Notes under the pieces: model-generated
The model's database searches: none
What the model was told of the DNA's origin: nothing
The model's input: the letters and a program-made list of their open reading frames with translations, nothing else
Assembly (NCBI RefSeq): GCF_003932845.1
Contig: NZ_RQZH01000004.1
Location: 1-64,000 of the forward strand
DNA length: 64,000 nt
Direction: 5' to 3'
Source: Prevotella sp. OH937_COT-195
GTDB taxonomy: Bacteria; Bacteroidota; Bacteroidia; Bacteroidales; Bacteroidaceae
Part shown: positions 35,553 through 45,040 of the stretch, one piece after another
Numbering within the stretch: the stretch's first letter is position 1
How the letters are laid out: every line of letters begins with the position of its first letter
Program-made: the position numbers and the translations under genes

Positions 35553-36923
35553 TCATTTCAGCATTCCGCTTTTGAACATGTCGTGGAAACTTTTTTTCGG
35601 GAATGTCATCATCTTGTGTCCCTTCGCCCAAGGGTTAAGACTGCACTCCATGAGGAATGCCGGCACATAATTGGCAACGGGTGCGAATTTCAACGCCGTG
35701 TTATACAACCATGTGTTGCCGTACAAGAAACTCATTGCCTTACACATTATCTTCTTCTGATTGTTTGCTGTACCGTATTCGTCGAGATGCTGCCGCCACT
35801 TGTATATCTGGTCGCCGAGATCTATCTTTACCGGACATACCGTCTGGCAACTAAGACACAGCGTACATGCCGACACATTGCCCGAATGCAGTTGTTTGTT
35901 GCGCAGCATTCCGAGATTGACGCCTACCGGACCCGGTATGAAATAACTGTAACTGTAACCTCCCGAATGGCGATATACCGGACATGTGTTCATGCACGAA
36001 CCGCACCGTATGCACTTCAGAATTTCCCAATGCTCCGGATCTGCAATCCACTCCGAGCGTCCATTATCCACCAATATGATGTGCATCTTCTCTGCCGTAG
36101 GTCGCGCTTTACGGAAATGACTGGTATAGGTTGTAGTGGGCTGCCCCGTCGCGGCACGACAAAGCATTCGCTGGAATACGGCAAGACTGTCGTAGTTTGG
36201 CACTATTTTCTCAAGCCCGATGACGGCAATATGCAGTTTGGGACACGATGTACTCATGTCGGCATTGCCCTCGTTTGTACAAACCACGATGTCTCCCGTT
36301 TCTGCCACTCCGAAGTTGGCACCGGTCATTCCTGCCTCTGCCGTGAGGAACTCGTTGCGCAGACTTAGTCGTGCCATGTATGTAAGATATGCCGGGTCGT
36401 GATTGCCTCGCTCGGTTGCGAGTTTCTCTTCAAAGAGTTCTCCCACGTCATCATGGTTAAGATGTATCGCAGGCATTACGATATGGCTCGGTTTCTGCCC
36501 CTTAAGTTGTATTATACGCTCGCCGAGGTCGGTCTCCACCACTTCTATGCCATGCATCTCAAGATATTGATTCATGTCGCATTCTTCCGTGAGCATCGAC
36601 TTGCTCTTTACCAATTTCCTCACGCGATGTTCACACAGAATGCCGAGGACAATCTCGTTGAAATCGGATGCGTTGCCCGCCCAATGAACGATGCAGCCGT
36701 TCTTCTCGGCGTTTTCGGCAAACTGTTCGAGGTATTCGTCAAGATGGGTAACGGTGTGCCTTTTTATCTGCGAAGCCTTCTCGCGCAACTGTTCCCACTC
36801 GTCCAAACCCATTGCCATGTTGTCTCTCTTGGTGCGTACCGACCAAAAAGTTGTATCGTGCCATGCGGCATATTTCCTGTTCGCAAGGAACTTGTCTGCT
36901 GCCAATGAATGTGATGTACTCAT
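35553..36923 (-). CDS. lutB: LutB/YkgF-type Fe-S protein of the lactate utilisation complex
   Basis: The protein has 456 residues. An N-terminal LUD domain (about 60-300) is followed by two 4Fe-4S motifs: CIRCGSCMNTCPVYR at about 305-320 and CTLCLSCQTVCPV at about 355-367. It is the electron-transfer subunit of the LutABC L-lactate oxidase system. It overlaps lutA by 4 nt (ATGA), showing translational coupling. Confidence 0.95.
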   Translation of the reverse strand: MSTSHSLAADKFLANRKYAAWHDTTFWSVRTKRDNMAMGLDEWEQLREKASQIKRHTVTHLDEYLEQFAENAEKNGCIVHWAGNASDFNEIVLGILCEHRVRKLVKSKSMLTEECDMNQYLEMHGIEVVETDLGERIIQLKGQKPSHIVMPAIHLNHDDVGELFEEKLATERGNHDPAYLTYMARLSLRNEFLTAEAGMTGANFGVAETGDIVVCTNEGNADMSTSCPKLHIAVIGLEKIVPNYDSLAVFQRMLCRAATGQPTTTYTSHFRKARPTAEKMHIILVDNGRSEWIADPEHWEILKCIRCGSCMNTCPVYRHSGGYSYSYFIPGPVGVNLGMLRNKQLHSGNVSACTLCLSCQTVCPVKIDLGDQIYKWRQHLDEYGTANNQKKIMCKAMSFLYGNTWLYNTALKFAPVANYVPAFLMECSLNPWAKGHKMMTFPKKSFHDMFKSGMLK

Positions 36924-37657
36924 AATCCTGTTGCTAAAATTTCTACTACATGTTTAAACTTGATAGGCATGGCGCGTTTCTTGGATATTCCTGCCATGTG
37001 CATCAGGCACGAGCAATCCGGTCCGGTGACATAGGCGGCTCCCGTTTCAATGTGACGCCGTACCTTATCAATACCCATCTGCTCGCTTACCGACGTTTCC
37101 TCCACAGAGAACATTCCTCCGAAACCGCAACATTCGTCGGAGCGTTCGGGTTCCACCACCTCTATTCCTTCAACCAACTGCAAAAGGTCTTTTATCTTGT
37201 TGAATTTTGGAATGTTCTGTTCCGATGCCGATGAAAGTCCGAGTTCACGCACTCCGTGACACGAGTTGTGCAGACTTACCTTGGCTTTTAATTTGCCGAG
37301 AGACTTGTTTACTTTCAATACATCATGCATAAATTCCACAACATCCATTATCTTCCCTGCCGTAAGGCATTCGTGTCGCACTTTCAACAGTCGCGGATAA
37401 TTAAGTTTTATGAATGCCGTGCAACTCACCGAAGGAGCAACGACATAATCAAATCCTTTGAACATAAGTTCGAATTTCTCTGCCAACGGCACAGCCATCT
37501 TCTCGAAGCCGGCATTTGCCATAGGCTGTCCGCAGCATGTTTGGTTTAGCGGATAGGTTACGTCAACGCCAAGATGTTTAAGCAACTTATATGTCGCGAC
37601 ACCCACTTCGGGAAATACGGCATCAACATAACACGGTATAAACAGACCTACTTTCAT
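36920..37657 (-). CDS. lutA: LutA/YkgE-type Cys-rich protein of the lactate utilisation complex
   Basis: The protein has 245 residues with two CCG domains: NQTCCGQPMANAG at about 40-52 and DECCGFGGMFSV at about 180-192, each coordinating Fe-S as in heterodisulfide reductase-like proteins. It is the first gene of the lut operon, with a TATCTTTG box at 37720-37727. It works with LutB and LutC on L-lactate. Confidence 0.94.
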   Translation of the reverse strand: MKVGLFIPCYVDAVFPEVGVATYKLLKHLGVDVTYPLNQTCCGQPMANAGFEKMAVPLAEKFELMFKGFDYVVAPSVSCTAFIKLNYPRLLKVRHECLTAGKIMDVVEFMHDVLKVNKSLGKLKAKVSLHNSCHGVRELGLSSASEQNIPKFNKIKDLLQLVEGIEVVEPERSDECCGFGGMFSVEETSVSEQMGIDKVRRHIETGAAYVTGPDCSCLMHMAGISKKRAMPIKFKHVVEILATGL

Positions 37658-37719
37658 AATGTATTTTTAAAACCTACTATGTATAAATAAAAAGACTATG
37701 TATTATCTATTAAATACTG

Positions 37720-37727
37720 CAAAGATA
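37720..37727 (-). promoter_or_regulatory. -7 box TATCTTTG of lutABC
   Basis: The minus-strand box lies 63 nt before the lutA ATG. A start near 37713 is predicted. No operator was recognised. Confidence 0.7.
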
Positions 37728-38033
37728 ATAAAAAAAACGAAAGTTCGAAACATTTTGTATAAAATAACACGTTTCGGGCAAAAAAATGTCATTTTGGTTC
37801 ACGTTATCGGCTACAAAAAAACTTTATGAGTTACGAAATGTTTTTAGTACCTACGCTTATATGAGAATTTCCTTTCAGTAATGATGCCGCTCGAAGAATT
37901 GACTTATTCGTTAAAAATATTATATACCGGTATTTTGAGTCGTAGATAAGACTCGTTATTGTAACAGTAATAACACAAAAAGATATTCCTTAGAGCATTC
38001 CGCAAGTTTTAAAAGACAGGTATTTTTATTTTA
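37728..38033. other. intergenic stretch with no recognised feature
   Basis: AT-rich sequence between the lut promoter and the ClbS-side terminator. Frames are closed, and no RNA gene or repeat seen elsewhere in the window was recognised. Confidence 0.5.
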
Positions 38034-38062
38034 AAAGGTGACAGATTCCGCTGCCACCTTAT
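38034..38062 (-). terminator. terminator of the ClbS-like operon
   Basis: The arms AAGGTGACAG and CTGCCACCTT form a 10-bp stem with one mismatch. On the minus strand it is followed by TTTTAAAATAAAAATA. It lies about 95 nt after the stop at 38157. Confidence 0.55.
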
Positions 38063-38156
38063 TAATAATATGGTCATGGATCTATGCCATATAACCAATG
38101 ACGGTGAATAACATCATTTTTAATTTGTGTAATTTACCACTTAATACGATTTGGCT

Positions 38157-38696
38157 TTATTCTTTATAAGTTTTGATATGAAGTTTTATCTTCTTCATCG
38201 CCCAATCATAGTGACTTGCAGTAGCCGAGACACAATAAGAGCCGAGCATGGAGGTTCCCGTCCAATCAAATGCACCTTTGGCAAAGAGTTCATCGTTGGA
38301 GAATTTTTCTATCAATGACATTACGTCCTTGTGACTTTCTTTCAATTTTGTCATTGCTTCTTCCAAAGGTGTGCTTTGGTGCTTTTTCCAAAGTTCGATG
38401 TTCATAGAAGAATAAGTTCTCCAGTTATATGGTTCGGGCAGGAATGGTTTACTCTCACCATCGTTGTTAGCTTTTATCCAATCCAATAACAACTTATGCC
38501 ATTCGTATAAGTGCACAAGCACGTCGCGCAAGTTTTTGTCCCGGCTCCAATGAATCTCTTTTCCTGCCGATGCCATTTCGTCGGCAAAATTCGCCTTTTG
38601 TATTTCCTCTCTCATACCATCTATGAGTTTCCACATTTTGTCGAATTGTCCGTTGGCGGCTGTTACTAAATCAGCCTTTGTTGTTGCACGTGCCAT
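38157..38696 (-). CDS. ClbS/DfsB-family four-helix protein
   Basis: The protein has 179 residues. The N-terminus ATTKADLVTAANGQFDKMWK, then RDVLVHLYEWHKLLLDWIK and a final NWRTY/HYDWAMKK region fit the ClbS/DfsB (DUF1706, DinB-like) family. ClbS itself detoxifies colibactin by opening its cyclopropane warhead. Other members have unknown functions, and no colibactin-type biosynthesis genes are present here. It may be a stress or resistance protein. It follows its partner gene by 20 nt. Confidence 0.82.
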   Translation of the reverse strand: MARATTKADLVTAANGQFDKMWKLIDGMREEIQKANFADEMASAGKEIHWSRDKNLRDVLVHLYEWHKLLLDWIKANNDGESKPFLPEPYNWRTYSSMNIELWKKHQSTPLEEAMTKLKESHKDVMSLIEKFSNDELFAKGAFDWTGTSMLGSYCVSATASHYDWAMKKIKLHIKTYKE

Positions 38697-38716
38697 CTTC
38701 CTGTTTTTTTGTTAAA

Positions 38717-39217
38717 TTACCTTCTATTAGCTACCACTCTGGCAATGGTTTGCCATTCTTTGTTCTCGTTCATTCGCTCTTTTCTCCATCGGAAAGCAGA
38801 AGACGTTATGTCCGAGAACACATACCTCATTTTCTTCGTTGTGTTTTCGGTCAGAATAATATCATTATTCATTTTACAAGCAGTCAGCCGGATTGCCTCG
38901 CCCATACAACCGTAGAAAATATCCCATGCCATAGTTTTAGGATTAAAAATGCGGAGCGTAGTCCCGTATTCGGCATCAGGTTGTTTATCTCGCAAGCGTT
39001 CGGAACGAGAAGGAACGATAAATAGATCTTGTACAGCCGTTCCATCCAAAACTCGCGAAAATATCCATTCGCCTTTTACTTGTCTTGGTTCCACATCTTC
39101 CAAGTGGTCGTTCCACACAATGTCCCATTCGCCAATCAGCCCGCCGAAGTAATCGTATTCTGCGAGTATTTGTTCGTTTCTTGCATTACTGCATAATGCT
39201 CTTATAAATTCACTCAT
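38717..39217 (-). CDS. conserved hypothetical protein, DUF1579/lipocalin-like
   Basis: The protein has 166 residues from ATG 39217; an in-frame earlier start at 39256 gives a hydrophobic N-terminus unlike the rest and is disfavoured. YDYFGGLIGEWDIVWNDHLE and the closing beta-rich segments suggest a small beta-barrel fold (DUF1579-like). I cannot assign a function. It forms a two-gene operon with the ClbS-like gene. Confidence 0.65.
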   Translation of the reverse strand: MSEFIRALCSNARNEQILAEYDYFGGLIGEWDIVWNDHLEDVEPRQVKGEWIFSRVLDGTAVQDLFIVPSRSERLRDKQPDAEYGTTLRIFNPKTMAWDIFYGCMGEAIRLTACKMNNDIILTENTTKKMRYVFSDITSSAFRWRKERMNENKEWQTIARVVANRR

Positions 39218-39360
39218 TGTATGATATAAATAATTGTATCTATAAAACAAGAACAAATAGCAACGGGTTGTTTGCCATGATGCGATGTTCGTTCCTCATT
39301 TTGTTCCATCTAATGAATTCGAAAGATTTATCTCACGATATAGATTTTATATTGATAACG

Positions 39361-39368
39361 CAAATATA
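39361..39368 (-). promoter_or_regulatory. -7 box TATATTTG of the ClbS-like operon
   Basis: The minus-strand box is about 144 nt from the ATG at 39217, giving a leader of about 137 nt. Confidence 0.45.
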
Positions 39369-39514
39369 TTTCGTTTATTACAAAAAATGTATTACCAATC
39401 CGTAGAATACTCTTTTATTCCTTTCCTTGGAATAAAAGTATCCTTGCCGAGAACAACACATGAATTTCAAACCGCATTCAACTTTATTAGTTACCGTTTT
39501 ACCAATCATCATTT

Positions 39515-39716
39515 TTAAACCCAAATCGGTCATTAGAACCCTCAACCGATTTTGTTCGATTGTTGAGCAGATGTGCATCCGTTTCATCGAAGGAGTGGCG
39601 GGCTGCATCGAGATGTAACGGCTGCGCAGATGGCAGCAAGCGGGCAAAAGCAGTTGGGAAGCGTAACGGCAATGGCAAATCTGAGCAAATGCGGTCTAAT
39701 GACCGATTTTGGTTAA
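39515..39716 (+). repeat. MITE-like 200-bp element, copy D
   Basis: A full copy in the orientation of B and C, with TTAA-ended terminal inverted repeats and the internal hairpin. The right end carries one extra T (CGATTTTGGTTAA). Its flanks differ from those of B and C. Confidence 0.85.
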
Positions 39717-39886
39717 AGAAACAGCAATGTTTCGGATGGACTTACATGTACGAGGTTGAAATAAGCCCGTCTTTTCGAGTTTTTAAGCCAAATGATTTAA
39801 AATTCGAAACCGATTGTATCACAATTCGTTCGCACCATTCTGCCTTTTTTTGAACCTTGCAAGAATGGATTTCGTATAAAAAACAT

Positions 39887-39894
39887 TACCTTTG
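39887..39894 (+). promoter_or_regulatory. -7 box TACCTTTG of topB
   Basis: The box ends 23 nt before the topB ATG, predicting a leader of about 17 nt. Confidence 0.7.
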
Positions 39895-39917
39895 CATGCG
39901 AAAAACGACGAATTGTA

Positions 39918-41957
39918 ATGATTGTTTGTATAGCAGAGAAACCAAGCGTTGCCCGCGACATTGCACGAATAATAGGTGCAACGTCGCAGCGAAAAGGATA
40001 CATGGAAGGCAATGGTTATCAGGTAACATGGACTTTCGGACACTTGTGCGAACTGAAGATGCCGGACGACTACACGCCGATGTGGAAAGCGTGGAGTCTT
40101 GCATCATTGCCCATAATACCGCAACGATTCGGCATAAAACTTATCGGGCAAGACAGCATAAAGCAGCAATTCGCCGTTATACAACAGTTGATGCAGGCGG
40201 CCGACGGCATAATAAACTGCGGCGACGCGGGACAGGAAGGAGAACTGATACAACGCTGGGTGATGCAAAAAGCCGGCGCGAAATGTCCCGTAAAGCGTCT
40301 TTGGATTTCGTCGATGACCGACGAGGCTATACGCGAAGGCTTCGAGAAACTGAAAGATCAGAAAGAATACCAACAACTATACATGGCCGGACTGTCGCGT
40401 GCCATAGGTGACTGGCTGCTCGGGATAAACGCAACACGGCTCTATACTTTGAAATACGGACAAAACCGTCAGGTGTTGAGCATAGGCAGAGTGCAGACTC
40501 CCACGCTGGCAATGATTGTAAACCGCCAAAAAGAGATTGACAAATTCAAGCCGGAACCATACTGGGTACTCGCCACGGTATATCGCGACACGCAGTTCAC
40601 GGCCACGAGCGGCAAGTTCACTTCAAAGGAAGAAGGTGAGAAAGCATTCGAAACCATATCCGAAAAACCATTTGTAGTGACCGATGTGCAGAAAAAGAAC
40701 GGAACCGAAAGTCCGCGAGCACTCTACGACCTAACATCGTTGCAGGTTGATTTGAATCGGAAATACGGATTCTCGGCGGAGATGTCGCTCAACCTCATAC
40801 AAAGCCTTTACGAGAAGAAATTCACCACATACCCACGCGTGGATACGCAATATCTCTCAGACGACATATATCCCAAGTGTCCGCAGACGATGAACGGACT
40901 GTTTCAGACAACCTTTGCCGGCCGATGTCCGTATGCAGAATTGGTAAAAAAACTCGGAGGCAAACCGCTGAAAAAGTCGAAAAAAGTATTCGACACTTCC
41001 AAAGTAACCGACCATCACGCCATAATCCCCACCGGTATTCCGCCGCAAGGACTTACCGATGCCGAACAAAAAGTTTTCGACCTCGTGGCACGCCGTTTCA
41101 TAGCGGCATTCTATCCCGACTGCAAATTCGCAACGACAACGGTATTGGGGAAAGTGGAAGACACCGAGTTCAAAGTTAACGGAAAATTGATTACCGACCA
41201 AGGCTGGCGCGTGGTATATGACGGGCAGAATACCGACAACACACAAGAGCAAACTGCCGGCACACATGTGGAAACGAAAGGAAACCAAAGCGAGGAACGC
41301 ACATTACCCGACTTTGCCGTGGGAGAGAGCGGAGAGCACACACCTACGCTGACCGAGAAGACCACCACACCGCCAAAACATTACACCGAAGCATCTCTGC
41401 TGAGAGCCATGGAAACGGCAGGAAAATTCGTTGATAACGATGAATTGCGCTCGGCAATGAAAGAAAACGGTATCGGCCGACCATCATCGCGTGCGGGAAT
41501 AATAGAGACATTGTTCAAGCGTAATTACATAAAAAGGGAGAAAAAGAATCTCGTGGCAACGCCAACCGGCATAGAACTTATTGACATAATACACGAGGAA
41601 CTGCTGAAAAGCCCCGAACTGACAGGTATTTGGGAGAAACGTCTGCGCGACATTGAACATGGCGGAGGTTCGCCGGAAGATTTTATAAACGGATTGAAAG
41701 AACAAGTTGCACAGATAGTGAATCAAGTACTCGCCGACAATACCAACCGTCACGTTACCACCGATGCCGCAACAACAGCCACAACAAAGTTGCCGAAAGG
41801 CGACAAAACTACGTCAAAAGTTGCCACGAAACGTATTCGAACAGGCATGAAATGCCCTTTGTGCGGCAAGGGAAAAATTATAAAAGGCAAGACGGCATAC
41901 GGTTGCTCGCGTTGGAACGACCCGCAAGAGCCGTGCCGGTTTCGCAAAACATTCTGA
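39918..41957 (+). CDS. topB: DNA topoisomerase III
   Basis: The protein has 679 residues. It has a TOPRIM domain at the N-terminus (IVCIAEKPSVARDIARIIG, then CGDAGQEGELIQRWV with the acidic metal ligands) and a type IA core with the catalytic Tyr in KKFTTYPRVDTQYLSDD (about residue 300). A short Zn-like tail (KCPLCGKGKII, TAYGCSRW) follows. It decatenates and relaxes negatively supercoiled DNA. It stands alone with its own promoter, convergent with the HAD/sugar-transferase operon. Confidence 0.96.
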   Translation: MIVCIAEKPSVARDIARIIGATSQRKGYMEGNGYQVTWTFGHLCELKMPDDYTPMWKAWSLASLPIIPQRFGIKLIGQDSIKQQFAVIQQLMQAADGIINCGDAGQEGELIQRWVMQKAGAKCPVKRLWISSMTDEAIREGFEKLKDQKEYQQLYMAGLSRAIGDWLLGINATRLYTLKYGQNRQVLSIGRVQTPTLAMIVNRQKEIDKFKPEPYWVLATVYRDTQFTATSGKFTSKEEGEKAFETISEKPFVVTDVQKKNGTESPRALYDLTSLQVDLNRKYGFSAEMSLNLIQSLYEKKFTTYPRVDTQYLSDDIYPKCPQTMNGLFQTTFAGRCPYAELVKKLGGKPLKKSKKVFDTSKVTDHHAIIPTGIPPQGLTDAEQKVFDLVARRFIAAFYPDCKFATTTVLGKVEDTEFKVNGKLITDQGWRVVYDGQNTDNTQEQTAGTHVETKGNQSEERTLPDFAVGESGEHTPTLTEKTTTPPKHYTEASLLRAMETAGKFVDNDELRSAMKENGIGRPSSRAGIIETLFKRNYIKREKKNLVATPTGIELIDIIHEELLKSPELTGIWEKRLRDIEHGGGSPEDFINGLKEQVAQIVNQVLADNTNRHVTTDAATTATTKLPKGDKTTSKVATKRIRTGMKCPLCGKGKIIKGKTAYGCSRWNDPQEPCRFRKTF

Positions 41958-42014
41958 GAAAAACAAAAGATTTTGGGGAACACCCGAGTGTATCATGCCG
42001 GCATTATATTGCCG

Positions 42015-42446
42015 TCAGCCTATCTGCCACCAATGTTTTTTCTTCGGTTTGTCATATTCCGGCACTTGTCCGAGGCGTTCTCGCATAACGTCTTCGAACG
42101 ATTTGCGGTGTTTTATCATTTGATAAATTGTTCCCCAATCGGGCAATCCTCCTATATTACGGTCGTCGATAAACAGGTCGGCTTTCAGTTTACGGCTGAA
42201 ATGGTTGTTGTTCTCAACAATTTCTTCGGGATAGTCTTTGTTTATGGCATAAAACTCCACGCCTCTCTCACGACACCATTCGACTGCCTCGTCGAGCAGT
42301 TTTCCTTCTCTCACGCTCCATAATATGAGTTTGTGACGATCCTTTATGAGCATTTTCAAAGTCTCCGTAGCGAACGGAATTTCCGCGCCAATTTCCGGAT
42401 AACGGTGTTCCACCACGGTTCCGTCAAAGTCTATGGCTATTGTCAT
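42015..42446 (-). CDS. small HAD-superfamily hydrolase
   Basis: The protein has 143 residues. The HAD motif I is DFDGTVVEH at about 6-14, with LILWSVREG as motif II (Ser). DDRNIGGLP follows as the acidic motif. Bacteroidales phosphatases of this size are known, and the substrate here is not known. It lies 28 nt after the sugar transferase gene on the same strand. Confidence 0.85.
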   Translation of the reverse strand: MTIAIDFDGTVVEHRYPEIGAEIPFATETLKMLIKDRHKLILWSVREGKLLDEAVEWCRERGVEFYAINKDYPEEIVENNNHFSRKLKADLFIDDRNIGGLPDWGTIYQMIKHRKSFEDVMRERLGQVPEYDKPKKKHWWQIG

Positions 42447-42474
42447 TATATAAACATTATATCATTATTATCAA

Positions 42475-43860
42475 TCAATACGCCTTTTTGTCCCCCATCA
42501 ACATGTCCTTTATGGTCTTTAATATAATCTGTATGTCGAGCCAAAAACTCCAATGTTCGATATACCAGATGTCTTTCTCCACCCTTCTTGCCATGTCATC
42601 CACCACCTTTGTCTCTCCGCGCTCGCCATTTGTCTGCGCCCAACCCGTAATACCGGGCTTAACATAATGGCGTATCATGTATTCGCCTATCTTTCCCGAA
42701 TAGTACTCGGTATGTGCAAGCATGTGCGGACGCGGACCAACGATGCTCATGTCGCCCAACAGCACGTTTATGAACTGTGGCAGTTCGTCGATGTTGGTAT
42801 GACGCATGAAACTTCCCCACTTAGTTACCCGCGGGTCATCCAAAGTTGCCTGCACTTTGTCGCTGTCGGAATTAACTTTCATCGAGCGGAATTTATAACA
42901 CCAAAAATCTTTGCCGTCATACCCCGTCCGTCTCTGCCTGAAGAATATCGGTCCGGGCATGGTCAACTTGGTTATTGCAGTAACTATGATAAACACCCAA
43001 GGGAACATGAGCAAAAGGAACAATAGCGAAAACAGTATGTCGAACACTCTTTTCTTTATTCGTTGCCTTACACTCATCAGCGGCTCATTATACAGAGCCA
43101 TGACGTATGCATTACCCATCTCCACCAAATAAGTTTTCCGGTATTGGGTGGAATAACTTTTCGGTATATAATACATCCTTATCATTCTGCGGAAACATAG
43201 TTTCTGAAGCGGCTTTATTTCATCATCGTCATATACATTTGCCGATATATATATTTCGTCAACATTGTTGTTCTCGAGCCACTCCATGGCATCCTCCGTA
43301 TTACCCAGCCGATTATACTTGTCGTCTATTTTATCAGAAGAGAAGATACCCAACAGATTGTAGCCGTTCCACGGGTCGAACATAACATCGGTGACACGTT
43401 CGACCATATAGCCATAACCTATTATGACTGTGCTAATGCTGGTCTTTCCCATTCCTCTTATTTTCTTAAACAAGTTGCGAGCCAACATTCGCTCAACACC
43501 CACAAAGCCGAAAACAACCGCAGCCACAAAGAGTGAACGCCAGAAACCGGGCACCACAAGATGTGCCATACCCAATACCGCGGCATTAACCATGATGAAC
43601 AACACAGCGGTGCGAGATGTGTTGCGCAACACCGAGACAGGTGTGGAATGACGGTCGTGCAGGGTGATGCCGACAAAAAAAAGAGAAATTAAATATGATA
43701 TATTGGCGACAAACATGTCAGAAAACACAAGAACATGATTGTCGAAATAAGGCCATATATTAAACATGTAACACAGAAACAAGACTGCATTGAACGTCAA
43801 CCAGTCTATAATCGTCACGATGCCTGTCAAGATAAAAGACCTATTATTTGGAGACTTCAT
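42475..43860 (-). CDS. undecaprenyl-phosphate sugar-1-phosphate transferase
   Basis: The protein has 461 residues. Four to five N-terminal TMs are followed by a CoA-binding-like region (~155-250) and a TM. The C-terminal catalytic block contains RQRRTGYDGKDFWCYKFRSM, GDMSIVGPRPHM and KPGITGWAQTNG. This is the polyisoprenyl-phosphate hexose-1-phosphate transferase family (WcaJ/WbaP). It starts a surface polysaccharide on undecaprenyl phosphate. The sugar cannot be told from sequence. It may serve the 26-33 kb amino-sugar cluster, which is inference. Confidence 0.93.
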   Translation of the reverse strand: MKSPNNRSFILTGIVTIIDWLTFNAVLFLCYMFNIWPYFDNHVLVFSDMFVANISYLISLFFVGITLHDRHSTPVSVLRNTSRTAVLFIMVNAAVLGMAHLVVPGFWRSLFVAAVVFGFVGVERMLARNLFKKIRGMGKTSISTVIIGYGYMVERVTDVMFDPWNGYNLLGIFSSDKIDDKYNRLGNTEDAMEWLENNNVDEIYISANVYDDDEIKPLQKLCFRRMIRMYYIPKSYSTQYRKTYLVEMGNAYVMALYNEPLMSVRQRIKKRVFDILFSLLFLLLMFPWVFIIVTAITKLTMPGPIFFRQRRTGYDGKDFWCYKFRSMKVNSDSDKVQATLDDPRVTKWGSFMRHTNIDELPQFINVLLGDMSIVGPRPHMLAHTEYYSGKIGEYMIRHYVKPGITGWAQTNGERGETKVVDDMARRVEKDIWYIEHWSFWLDIQIILKTIKDMLMGDKKAY

Positions 43861-43899
43861 TTATTCAATCGTTATTTTGCATTTTTCAAATAAATGCTA

Positions 43900-43907
43900 C
43901 AAAGTTA
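43900..43907 (-). promoter_or_regulatory. -7 box TAACTTTG of the sugar-transferase operon
   Basis: The box is 39 nt before the ATG at 43860. The divergent mltG box lies 64 nt away. Confidence 0.65.
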
Positions 43908-43970
43908 AAAAGAAAAAGTGAAAGAAAAAAAAAAAAAGGAAAAAATAACGTTTTTAACATCTGTATTTTG

Positions 43971-43978
43971 TAATTTTG
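43971..43978 (+). promoter_or_regulatory. -7 box TAATTTTG of mltG
   Basis: TAATTTTG lies 35 nt before the mltG ATG, with an expected leader of about 28 nt. Confidence 0.65.
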
Positions 43979-44012
43979 CACACGAAATAAGCAAATATAA
44001 ACAACATTCATA

Positions 44013-45038
44013 ATGAAGAAAATCGCATCAAAAACATATTTGATACCCATTTTTATATGCTTGGCAATAGTGGCGGGAGCAGCATATTTCTATCTCTTCG
44101 CATCTATTGCGAAAGACGGAAAAGAACACTTTATATACATAGACAAAGACGACAACGCAGACTCGGTGTTTGCAAAACTCGACACAATGACGACAACATC
44201 GGGAATGGCAGCATTCTCAATGTTGGCACGCCACAGCGGATACGGGGAGAGAATTATTCCGGGCAGGTATGCCGTGAAGCCGGGAACGGGAGCACTGCAA
44301 CTGCTTCGAAACATGAGGAACGGAGCACAGGCACCGGTACGCCTCACTATTCCAAGCGTCAGGACTAAAGAAAAACTCGCGGCAATATTGGGAAACAAAC
44401 TGCAAACAGACTCGCTCGAATTGGCAAAAACACTCGCCGACCCCGCCGTATGCTCACGATACGGACTCGACACAATGACCATTGCATGTCTTTTCATACC
44501 AAACACCTACAACGTGTATTGGACAATATCGGCACGCGAACTGCTCGACCGAATGCAGAAAGAAAGCCGGATTTTCTGGAACGAAGACCGACGAAAAAAG
44601 ACAAAGAACTTGGGATTGACAGAGGTTCAGGTGATAACGCTCGCAAGCATAGTGGATGAGGAGACGGCAAACGATGCCGAGAAGCCCATGGTGGCGCAGA
44701 TGTATCTCAACAGACTGCGCGCAGACATGCCGCTGCAAGCCGACCCCACCATAAAGTTCGCCTTGAAACAATTCGAACTGAAACGCATATACCACGGACA
44801 TCTGTCTGTAAACAGTCCGTTCAACACCTACCGAAACAAGGGACTGCCACCCGGACCGATACGCATACCAACAGTTGCCGGAATCGATGCCGTGCTGAAT
44901 CATGCCGTACACGAATACTTATATATGTGTGCAAAAGAAGATTTAAGCGGTACGCACAACTTTGCCAAAACATACGAAGAGCATCTGCAAAATGCCAAAA
45001 AATACTCCGATGCGCTCAACAAACGTGGCATTAAATGA
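44013..45038 (+). CDS. mltG: endolytic murein transglycosylase MltG
   Basis: The protein has 341 residues. One N-terminal TM (about 8-28) is followed by a LysM-like region and the YceG/MltG domain: TLASIVDEETANDAEKPMVA with the catalytic Glu and RLRADMPLQADPTIKFAL. MltG cuts nascent glycan strands and sets their length in partnership with the synthesis machinery. The gene has its own promoter and ends 2 nt before a GCCGAAATT-type hairpin. Confidence 0.95.
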   Translation: MKKIASKTYLIPIFICLAIVAGAAYFYLFASIAKDGKEHFIYIDKDDNADSVFAKLDTMTTTSGMAAFSMLARHSGYGERIIPGRYAVKPGTGALQLLRNMRNGAQAPVRLTIPSVRTKEKLAAILGNKLQTDSLELAKTLADPAVCSRYGLDTMTIACLFIPNTYNVYWTISARELLDRMQKESRIFWNEDRRKKTKNLGLTEVQVITLASIVDEETANDAEKPMVAQMYLNRLRADMPLQADPTIKFALKQFELKRIYHGHLSVNSPFNTYRNKGLPPGPIRIPTVAGIDAVLNHAVHEYLYMCAKEDLSGTHNFAKTYEEHLQNAKKYSDALNKRGIK

Positions 45039-45040
45039 CC

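Noticed and set aside
35031..36368. A 445-residue plus-strand frame over lutC and lutB
   Set aside because: It lies opposite two intact, clearly recognised genes and shows no domain of its own.
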